A stretch of 38,941 nt of DNA from Asparagopsis taxiformis (Eukaryota; Rhodophyta; Florideophyceae; Bonnemaisoniales; Bonnemaisoniaceae). A program made the position numbers and the translations under genes. Every line of letters begins with the position of its first letter. Position 1 is the first letter of the stretch. This document shows, piece by piece, positions 1-8,910 of this stretch. The stretch covers positions 1-38,941 of the forward strand of contig JALQPE010002149.1 in assembly GCA_030407315.1 (NCBI GenBank), given 5' to 3'. Under the pieces are notes generated by a model. The model was not told the origin of the DNA. It did not search any database and saw nothing but the letters and a program-made list of their open reading frames with translations.

Positions 1-979
1 CTGCATTCAACCTTCATCTTCAAAGTTGTTCGTGACATCAATCTACAAATTAGGAAGAATATATGTAGTTCAAGCCTTCAATATGGGCTCTGAAGTTCAA
101 GTAGCCAGTTTCGAAATGAGGATCGCATCTGGTGGCACAACTTGGATAAGTTGAGTGCCTTCGAATAGACTGTGGACAGATATGCATGCTGAACGAACTG
201 ATATTTTGGTTCGCACCAAAAGTCATGGTGAGGGTAGCGGTAAGGCAGCAGTTGTTGATAGTTGAAGGTATACTTTGGAACGATCAGAACAAATTTTTTT
301 CGAATGCGAACCATAGCTATGAATCGTGCACTCACTGAAAGACCTAACCCGCAATATGGATACTACGTACATTGCTTCCACAAGCTGTAACACAGAAAAA
401 CCCTGGAAATGGTACGAAACGTGTCAAGAAATTATTTGGCATACAGCAACTTGGCTGTGATGATCTTGGACATCAATCAGAACAGGAAAACGTACGAAAT
501 CGGCTCAAGAACCAAAATACGAAATAAAATCCCGTCATATGATTTGTAATTGGATGGAACTGGCCCAACTGCATAACGAAATAGTAATTTCCCATTACTG
601 ATAACAAATTTAGGGCCGTCCCGGCATAACAACTAGAAACCTATGTGAGCTGCAGCGCCCCCTGCACATCAGATCTAAGAGTGACTTGGCGCCGACGATC
701 GTAGCACGTGACAAAGACTGATTTGGCCTCATGAGCTTCCATCAGTTATACACTGTGGGTTCTATTGTATGTCAAGGGGTTCTTTTTTCACTTTCGTTCA
801 TTGCCTGGAGTGACTGGAAAGCTCCCGTCTTCTGCTGCTAGAACATTCTTTCGTTCTGGACCTCTCCGGCCTTTCTTTCTCCGCTCTAAGGGTAGGCTGA
901 ACTGGATTCGTACCGGATATCAGGACCCCCATTTATTTCCATTTCCTCTTGACATCTGCAGGCATTCTGTACCTAAACA
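1..979. other. Gene-free stretch, no supported gene
   Basis: I see no convincing gene here. There is an 85-codon minus-strand frame at 78-335 and a 72-codon plus-strand frame at 765-983 that overlaps the next start codon. Neither shows a recognisable motif, and both are within chance length for this composition. The stretch is moderately AT-rich and should hold the promoter of the ParB-methyltransferase gene that starts at 980, but I cannot point to a TATA box or a terminal inverted repeat with confidence. Confidence 0.5.
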
Positions 980-3933
980 ATGAAGAAGCCAAGCACAAGA
1001 CCTGGAGCGAAAACTTCCGGGCATGGAAAGGAACTTCGTTCCGGAAGATTTCAAGACTCAGTTGAAGTTCTATTCGGGGATGTCATGGAAGGATCAATGA
1101 ATACCCGTGTCGACCCCCGCGGGTGTATACCGCTTACTGCTGTTCGGAATATCGTGCGGTCTGGTGTGGAACGAATGAAACTGATATTCACTGGATCGAT
1201 GAAATATGATTCGGCGTGTGATGGAACAGATGGTGTAGATGGCTTTGTAGCCGGTTCCGACAATGCCATCGTTGTCGAGCTGACAGGGTCGTTGAAAAGA
1301 CACGTGCTGGATTTCTTCAAATCCCAAACTGGCTCGGATGGAGAGCTCCTTAGCGAATCGAAAGCGAAAGAGAAAGTAGAAAGCCGCTCTGTCTGGTACG
1401 GTGTCGTCGACGGGATGCACAGACTTACGGCAATACAAGAGCTGATGCAAGAAATACCAGAAAGGTGGGACTCGTTCTTATGGCCAGTCACAATTCTTGA
1501 TGGGGGCAGTCTATTCATGTACTGAAGCAGCTCGGGAGACACCAGAATCGAAAGCATAACTCGAACTTTTACATCGAAACCACTTTCTATGATATGCTTC
1601 ATGGCATGAAGGAGGAGGCTGAGAGATTACAGAGCATGTCATCCCGGAAACCCTCGGCCAAGCAAGTAGCAGCAGCATACGACGGCTCCACACACTTGAA
1701 GGACAATACCATCAGACAAACTGCTGCCACTGCTCTTCGACTACCCGACAGGGTGGTGGATGAGATCGGTTTGATAATGAATTCAGAGTTCCCTGATCTT
1801 GTAGGATCCATTGCTGGTACCAAAGACGTTCGTCGAGGAGGTGATTCAAAGATATCTACAGTGGAAACCAGAGTATATCGGAACTTTATTAACATTACTT
1901 CCCTGAAGTCGGCGACGAAGTTTATGAACGCTTCTGGACCAGATGCTGAGGAAATTCAAGTTTGCACATTGTATAGAATGCGAGATCTTTCCAAATTGAA
2001 CAAGTTTAAACCGATTTCATACAAGATAACAGTACAGCAGTTCGAACTCACGTGTGCAGCAATGAAAGAGGCTCGCAAATTTGAAAGTCTACATGAAGAT
2101 AGTACATGGCCTCCTGAAATGGAGGCAACGAAAAAAAACTTGCTTCGCACTACAAAGTTTGATTCCGAAGTCACAGAAAACCTCGGCAATGACCATGACG
2201 TTCTGAATTCACTCCTGAACCAGTACAGGAAAGTTTGTCCACAGATAGCCCCCTTGAAAGAGAAGAAATATGCCGAAAGTCGAAACAAAGAACCGGACCA
2301 GGATTCTAAAGAGAAGGAGACCGATTTTCGGCAAGATGAAAGGACATCCGGAGATCCCGACCCTAATTCCCGCGTGGGAGACGATGTTGACCTGATCCAC
2401 GGTCCACCCCGTGCGAAGTGCAGGAATTAAATAAGCAGGAAAATGTTGGAGAAGAGCCTAAGTTCAGTCAGGTTACTACTGGCTCTGTCCAAGACGCAGT
2501 CGGAATGGGTACTGAAGCAAAAAAAGTTCGAAAAATGGGTCAGCACCGAAAACACTGGAGAAAGTTGCAGAAACTCAAAGTGTCAACTCTGAGAGACTGA
2601 ACCTACGCGCAAAGCGAAACTCCCTTGGGGCTGGCAAACATGACAACATTGAATACGTATCCGAAATGAAGATAACCTGCCACCAGATGAAATGGCAAGA
2701 GTTCGATAAGGAGTTCTGGACAGATGAAAAACCACTTCTAGATATGATGCTAACTGATCCTCCGTACGGTACACCTAGATCCAGATCGCTTCGTAATTCA
2801 CCTTACGATAACTTTATTTCCGACAAAGATATCAAGGATCTATGCCAGTTTTCAAAAGGGTTTTGAAGCCTGGGGCTGGTTCTTCTGTTTCGTTTCTGTT
2901 CGGAACTTTCCCCTCCTCACTGATGAGCTCCGAAATGCAGGCTTTGAATGTCCGGACTACCCTTTTGTTATTATGAAGGATACGAGTACTATTCAGCACC
3001 ACCGAGGCGATACGTTTCCACAGAATGCTTGTGAATTTGCCGCTTTCGCAAGAGCTCCGGGAATCCGAACAGATGGGTTCAAACCTGACCTTCGTAGCCC
3101 GTACCACTTCATCTCAACTGACACGAAACGAAAGTTCGCTGCAATTGCTGGAGTTCCTGTTCCGAAGGACAAGCTCCTCACTCCAGGAACAAAGTCACCA
3201 GTTCTGACAGAAGAAAAGAATATCAGTTTGCTTTCGGAAGTAATCAATACCTTCTGTCCGGAACGTGGTTCTGTCATCGATGCTTACGGGGGTACATTAA
3301 CAACCGCCATTGCAGCCATGAGAACTGCTCGTTCGTGCGTGATAATTGAGGCCAGTGCCAACACTTTTCGTTTAGCGTACGAGAGACTCCGTTCTGTAGC
3401 TGAAATATTATACAACCAAGAAATCAAGCCTATTCGAAGGTCTAAGAGGCGGAAAACAGGAGAATGCGTGGAGGACACTATACGCTCTTCCAGGAATCTG
3501 TTCCCAACCAGGAATTGGGTTCTGGTCTCGACAAAGAAGGATTTCAGGAACGGAAGGACGACAGAAATTGCCAAGCGGAAAGTGAGCATGATGATTGGCC
3601 AGATCACATATTCCGAGGCGGGGATATTGTCAATTTGTGCTTATCTGGGAAAACAGTGGGAGAAGCAACTTTGCTTCGTCCATTGTCTACTGGTGATCGA
3701 TTTCAAACTACTATTCACAATATCCCCCTTTCTAGATTCGCAAAGAAGGGAGAAAACTCGTTTCGTGCTACAAATTCGAACTGAGAGAGGGTTCCGGAGA
3801 CCGAACCTATCCTTACTGTTACGGTGGTGTGGAGCCCCCTCCGGAAACGTTGAAGGGACTGCTTGGAATATTCGCTTGGGATATTTTCAGCATGGAACCG
3901 AAACGCAGTCAAAGTTTTCCCGAGTCGAAATAG
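980..3933 (+). pseudogene. ParB-like / beta-class DNA methyltransferase fusion gene, frame-broken
   Basis: One gene of about 980 codons whose frame changes seven times. The N-terminal part (980 to about 1600) has a ParB/sulfiredoxin-type fold signature, VVDGMHRLTAIQEL near 1400, as in ParBc nuclease/CTPase-like domains. A charged linker follows to about 2650. A DNA methyltransferase then shows DPPYG (motif IV, near 2757) before DAYGGTLTTAIAA (motif I, near 3280), with IIEAS (motif II) after it. The IV-before-I order is that of beta-class amino-methyltransferases, which make N6-methyladenine or N4-methylcytosine. The motif I glycines depart from the usual FxGxG. Shifts fall near 1503, 2420, 2522, 2855, 2907, 3465 and 3750, mostly at homopolymers; no in-frame stop lies inside the coding segments. 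Start chosen: ATG at 980; stop TAG at 3931-3933. Phage and plasmid proteins fuse the same two domains. The host target and the reason a eukaryotic element carries them are unknown. Confidence 0.72.
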
Positions 3934-4200
3934 TATTCCATCGATATCCAGACACTTTGTCAATGACAAATCATTTTTCATGATCTATTGGTGCTAGTTA
4001 ATCCGGATTAGAGGAACCAGATTTCATTATTTGGTTCCGGCGGCGGATACTGACCGTCGCTGCCCGTTAGTATCATGAGAAATCGAGCTGAAGTCCACTG
4101 AGTCATTTTGCAGAAATCCATTTGTTTCCATTTCTATTACCTCAAGCTTCCATCAAAGCCACTCCGCAGTCACCGAAACAAATCTGATCGTTTCCCCACC
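3934..4200. other. Intergenic spacer between methyltransferase and DUF7869 genes
   Basis: A short spacer between two same-strand genes. It contains two adjacent dyad symmetries (listed separately) and no coding frame that I support. It probably holds the 3' end of the upstream transcript and the promoter of the downstream one. Confidence 0.5.
3999..4038. promoter_or_regulatory. Adjacent palindrome and hairpin
   Basis: TAATCCGGATTA (3999-4010) is a perfect 12-bp palindrome. Two bases later GGAACCA (4013-4019) pairs with TGGTTCC (4032-4038) across a 12-base loop. The pair sits about 65 bases after the stop of the methyltransferase gene and 160 bases before the start of the DUF7869 gene. It could be a protein-binding dyad or a 3'-end structure; the role is inferred only from position. 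Confidence 0.4.
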
Positions 4201-6700
4201 ATGAATCACTTTCGGCCGCCACTTCAATTCCGTTCCCAATTGCAGTCGAGTGAAGAGCAGTCGAGTGAAGAACATATGTTGCGCTCGTTATCTTCTCGTC
4301 ACGTGAGCGATACATCTCCATGTGGTACTCCTTTCATCGAGTATCAAAGCACAGGAAGCATCTCATGGTACAACGCTGTTCTCTCGAGACCTGGTTCTGG
4401 TCCCGGCAACGGCACGCAGAATAACACTGCACACAGTCACTCCGAGGAGAGTTCCGATTTTGGTAACGAAACAAATAACATTTCAACCTCGCCCATCTCC
4501 AAGCCTGTAACAAAACTGAAGAGGCCATTTTCTAGACTTCGAAATGGAGAATGCGCTACTTCTGATCACATAGCAGCTGTTCCGTCTCAATCTACGATGA
4601 GTACAATGCGGCAGAAGAGAAAAAAATTCATCAACTCTCTCTCAGCTATGGACATTCGCAAAAAAACGTGTTGTGAGAAGAGGTGCTTCTGGAAACCGAT
4701 ATCGTATTCTTGCGCCACGAAGCAGGAAGAGTCCTTCTATGGAACAGGGAAGAACGGCGGAAATATTTACTGAGCATGCTACAGGCCAACAAGAAAGTGT
4801 ACTATTTCTCAGGAAGGCCCGTTTGTTATCGCTTCCTCGAGTATTCCTTCAAGTTTTCGCGACATCTCCAGAGCTCAGTTAAAAATCTGCTGAAGAAGGA
4901 ACCTCAGTCTTGTTCAAAGGTGCGAGAAGAGATGCTGCTTCACCACAGAGGGATGCAATCATCTGTTTCCTCGACCGTTTAGCATCTTCTACTGCCGATG
5001 ATATGCCAGACAGAGCAGAGAAACACCTACCTCTCTTTCAGAAGAGACCTGTATACGAAATGTTTTGTGATCAGTACGACGTTCTTTATCCCGGAAAGGC
5101 ATTTCCCACTTTGAGTTACTTTTACACAACTTGGAAAAAGTACTGCAGTCATATCAAGGTCAGGAGAATCCACAGATTTATGAAATGTTCAGAGTGTGAA
5201 TACCTACGGGATCATCTGGAAAGGATCGGAACTGATTCTTCTCGCACTGCACCACTTCTTGAGCGCCGTAAACTGCATATTGAAATGGTATCACGGGAGC
5301 GAAGGGAGTACCAGAAGAAGTGTGAGCAGGCGGCGCTATTTCCATCAAGATTCACATCATTGATTGTCGACGGGGCTGACCAGTCCAGCTACGGCCTACC
5401 TCATTTCATTGTCAATACGAAAGCAACCGTGGGCCATAGCTTGAAAGTGAAATTAATAGGCGTTCTCGAGCATGGAGTTCAGAAGCACCTTTCGCTCTAC
5501 ACGATGACTGCTGAGTTCGAATCCGGCGCTAACCACATAATTGAGGCGCTACACAGGACTCTTACAAGGAAAGCTATGGGATCAAAACTGCAAGGGACAC
5601 TATTCGTGCAAGTTGATAATTGCACAAGAGAGAACAAGAATAGGTTTCTGTTCTGCTATCTGGAGTGCCTTGTCGCATGGGGTGTTTTCCTTGAAGTTCA
5701 AGTTTCGTTCCTACCAATTGGGCACACTCATGCTGACATTGACCAAGCGTTCAGTTGCACCTCGCGGAGGTTGCATTGCTATAATGCAGCTACCATGGAC
5801 GATCTAATTGGGGAGCTACGGCTTTCTTACACACCGGAGCCATCTGTTTGTCGTATGAATCACGTCGCAAATTTCTCTGGCCTTTGCATGAACGAAAATT
5901 CGATTGGAAAGGTACATGCATTTTCAAAGTACAGGTACTTCAAGTTTTTCCGCTCTGAAAGTTCGGATCGTCGTACTGGCTGGTACAACACGGCATGTAA
6001 CGTCAAGCTCTCCTGCGACGATGAATGGGAGCCCCTCCCAACAATCACACTGGGTCTAAAGGGCTTCACATTGGTACCACCGGATCTCAAAGTAGTTCCT
6101 CCCACAGTGTTGAAAAGTCCGCCGGATCGAGACGAAGTCATGTTAAGACTTCGAGCAGAGGAAACCAGAGTTAATAGTACTTCAAAGATGATGCAATTGC
6201 ATGCATTGATTGAACAGGTATATTCGAATAGGGATGACCCTTTTCACTGGAACCTACATGAGTGCTTCGAGCTGAACGGAGTGTACCGCAATCAAGTTTC
6301 GAATAGATTGGTTCTACATGAGGAGGACGAAATTTCGAACGCATGTTCGGCTCCGTTGACTGACCTCCCTTATTCTGTAAATCGCTTTGTATCCGTAAAC
6401 GGAGAAGGTTGTACAACCGATATGCCGTTTTGGTTGGGGCAGATAAAAGCTTGTGAGGAAAACGGTGAAGGGGTTATCAAAAGATTATCAGTTCGGTGGT
6501 ACGAAGTCTACGATAAGGGGAATGTATGGACCGGGAAGTATCGCCCTGCAGTGATACGAAAGCGTAATAGGGCGGTACCATGGGAGAGTACTATTTCAGT
6601 CGACACCGTCATTGCTGAATTCGCTTCACTCACGAACAAAAGAATTAGAGTAGGAGTAGAAAAAGAAATCCGAGCTGGGCTAGCATCAATGCTGAGGTAA
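4201..6700 (+). pseudogene. DUF7869-type transposase-like protein, two frame shifts
   Basis: About 830 codons. The start is ATG 4201 in a strong CCACCATGA context; the stop is TAA 6698-6700. Order: a Ser-rich N-terminus with a doubled QSSEE; then a Cys pair (KKTCCEKRC, near 4665) and the FSGRPVCYRF segment (near 4810) that precede this domain in many eukaryotic proteins; then CSECEYLRDH (near 5195); then an RNase-H-like core with IVDGADQSSY (near 5365), QVDNCTRENKNRF (near 5610) and LPIGHTHADIDQAFS (near 5715). The D, DN and GHTHxDxD residues look like a metal site. A C-terminal FWLGQI...VRWYEVY segment resembles BAH/chromo-type folds. Frames change near 4685 and 4910; both changes equal the loss of one base. 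The long 596-residue middle and end are uninterrupted. The family is usually uncharacterised; a transposase role is inferred from its RNase-H-like motifs and from its company here. Confidence 0.7.
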
Positions 6701-6717
6701 CCACTAAGACAAAATAA

Positions 6718-6780
6718 AATTCAATCAACTTGACATAGCTTCAATCAATATGACACTTGTCATATCCCCTATTCAATCAT
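6718..6780. repeat. TTCAATCA triplet and TATGACA dyad in a convergent gap
   Basis: The 79-bp gap between two convergent stop codons has TTCAATCA three times (6720-6727, 6740-6747, 6772-6779), twice followed by a variant of ATGACA, plus the dyad TATGACA-CT-TGTCATA. An AAAATAAAA run just upstream could serve as a poly(A) signal for the DUF7869 transcript. Confidence 0.45.
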
Positions 6781-7606
6781 TATGAAAAAACCCGATTCTG
6801 ATTTCGAAAGTACGTTCTGTACAGACAAAACCAGTGTTCAGAGTCAATTCGAGAAAAGTCCGGATCTCTTCCCTCGGTTCTTGCATCCTCGATTTCTCTG
6901 TTCCTATCCAAAGCATTGTAAACGCTAGGGATAGAGCTCCAGTACACGAAAGCAACGCTGTCTGTGCGATTGAACCCCTTCGCAATGTTGATGTACTGCC
7001 TATACGAGTTCTCCGAACGGTTCCTGTCGGACGGCAGAATATAGCTCACTTCTTTCAGAATAGGAATAAGCCGGACAACAGGAAGATCCATCTGGTTGGA
7101 AAACCTGAGAAACTCTATGACCGCACAGACATTGTCGGCAATGCTCACAGAAGCGACATCGTGAGTTTGTATATTGGCTTCGAGAGACAGTTTCAGAACC
7201 TCCAGCGCATCGAAAATTAGACGCCCGTTCGGCGCAATCAACTGTTGTACCCAAACCAATTCCAAGGAATCCCTGTTCTTCCTGAGTACTTCTCCAGGCA
7301 TAGTTGCAGAGCAGCTATGCGATGAGAGCCATCGATGCAGTAAAACTCGTCTCCTTCGTTATCTTCCATTTTGCAGACTGTAATTATAGTTCCAGTGGTA
7401 GAGAAACCTCTATCCATGAAAATGCTGGCCAGTTCGTTTACACGACCCGGTCGCACCAAACGGGAGGTCACTGTCGGAAATTTCACTTTGCGAGGATCAA
7501 CTTGCACTTTAGAAGAGCTGTACTGAGCAATAGTGATGCTTTTCTCTTCAGCAGAAGGAGAATTGCTCTTCTCCGCTGTAGTATTCATGATACTATTGTC
7601 TCCCAT
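6780..7606 (-). pseudogene. Second ParB-like domain gene, one frame shift
   Basis: About 275 codons on the minus strand, converging on the DUF7869 gene. The N-terminal half has the full ParBc pattern: LVRPGRVNELASIFMDRGF, then ITVCKMEDNEGDEFYCIDGSHRIAALQL (7400-7300). The second half (VWVQQLIAPNGRLIFDALE onward) aligns by eye with the part after the DG-HR motif of the 980-3933 gene, so the two are paralogues. A frame change of one lost base falls between about 7300 and 7250. The ATG at 7606 is preferred to the upstream TTG at 7678. Unlike its paralogue it stops at 6780 with no methyltransferase. It may be a truncated copy or a stand-alone partner protein. Confidence 0.62.
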
Positions 7607-8401
7607 TGTAATCCCTGCAATCTCAGTTCGTTCAATCGGTTCTCTGTTCAAATGTTGTGTAGACGATGAAATCCACAATTGTGGTACCTCCGAGTGCGCT
7701 TCCCGTCTCTCAGCTTCCTCTCATATACTGTCCGGACAAGACATTCCCTACCTACCTTCAGTCCTGATGAACCTTACGCTGCACCCGCTCAGCACCTCTG
7801 ACTCTACCTGATCCTGACACCTCCACAAAGCGTTTAGCCCTTTCCATCAATCTACACCTAATAGTATGTACCTCTAGCGCATATAATGAAATCGAACCCG
7901 TTTACCTCACCACGTCAATTATCATTCATATTCCAACAACCTATTTCATCCACACTCTCCACCTCGCTCCTTCTTCCGTACCATTGATTCCTATCAATCG
8001 ATTCTACGTGAGTTTTATACATTTACTACGATCCACCTCTCCTACAAGTCTCAAAATTCATTTCTACACTAACTTTTGCTACTCACAAATAAACGGTTCC
8101 CGTGCAGGCCACTGCTTGAATTTCTTCCTATTGGCGTACTCGGCTGCAAAGGATTCATAGACTATTTAAACGGTGATCATATAAATGGTTTCCAATGTGC
8201 TCCAATGGACCATACACCAATGAACATCAATATGAATTCTGTTCAACTACCTATTCACTACTGCGATTCAGTTTTCTTCCATACCAAATCTCATTGCCTT
8301 CCTACCCTAGTCGATTCAAAATGCTTCCTCCTCGTCAGTTGATCAATATTCCTTACAACGAGCAGGTCCTCTGGACATCCTAAAGTTGGTTACTTAACCT
8401 T
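7607..8401. other. Pyrimidine-rich gene-free stretch
   Basis: About 800 bases of C/T-rich sequence with frequent short A/T runs and no coding frame that I support. Small plus-strand frames at 8076-8342 and 8195-8383 have no recognisable motif. It probably contains the promoter of the minus-strand ParB-like gene and the outer end of the module. Confidence 0.5.
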
Positions 8402-8790
8402 AACTATCGATGAATTTGCTGTAATGAAACGTTTTCTTACAGCAGCCACGATTTCTTTACCGGGTAAAAAATTGTGGCCGCTGTAATGAATCGTTTTCTT
8501 ACAGCAAAGTCATCGTAACGATGACTTTGCTGTAAGAAAACGTTTCATTACAGCGGCCACAATTTTTTTACCCGGTAAATTTCTTGCTGATTTTTTACCC
8601 GGTAAAAAATTCTTTGGCCACTGCAAGGAAACGGTTCCTTACAGCAAAGTCATCGTAACGATGACTTTGCTGTAAGAAAGCAAATCATTACAGCTGCCAC
8701 GATTTTTTTTACCCGGTAAAAAATTCTTGGCCACTGTAATGGAAACGTTTTCTTACAGCAAAATCATCGTAACGATGACTTTGCTGTAAG
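8402..8790. repeat. Nested palindrome array
   Basis: Three copies of an almost perfect palindrome with arm TTACAGCAAAGTCATCGT, one central A and the complementary arm: arms at 8499-8516/8518-8535, 8639-8656/8658-8675 and 8753-8770/8772-8789. The third left arm has one change. The array begins and ends with half copies. The first palindrome extends to arms of about 64 bp (about 8452-8582) with few mismatches. TTTACCCGGTAAA, itself a palindrome, recurs between units. It lies 120 bp past the stop of the Tnp2/Plavaka-like gene and may be its subterminal binding region or a stack of foldback elements. Confidence 0.8.
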
Positions 8791-8910
8791 CATACCTCCC
8801 TCCATCCTCTCAGATCCTCTCCCCACTACTTTGCACCAATCCACCAACGCCCTAGAGTGTACAATTCATATGTGATGCATCTGGTTATTCATTTTATTCT
8901 TCCCTAAAAA

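Noticed and set aside
765..983. 72-codon frame touching the ParB-methyltransferase start by ATGA overlap
   Set aside because: The overlap looks operon-like but the peptide is Phe/Arg/Pro-rich without a motif, and the setting is eukaryotic.
1051..1602. 183-codon minus-strand frame opposite the ParB-like domain
   Set aside because: A shadow of the plus-strand gene; no motif, and the plus frame has clear domain signatures.
1500..3760. Programmed ribosomal frameshifting in the methyltransferase gene
   Set aside because: Seven programmed events in one gene is implausible; homopolymer location suggests indels.
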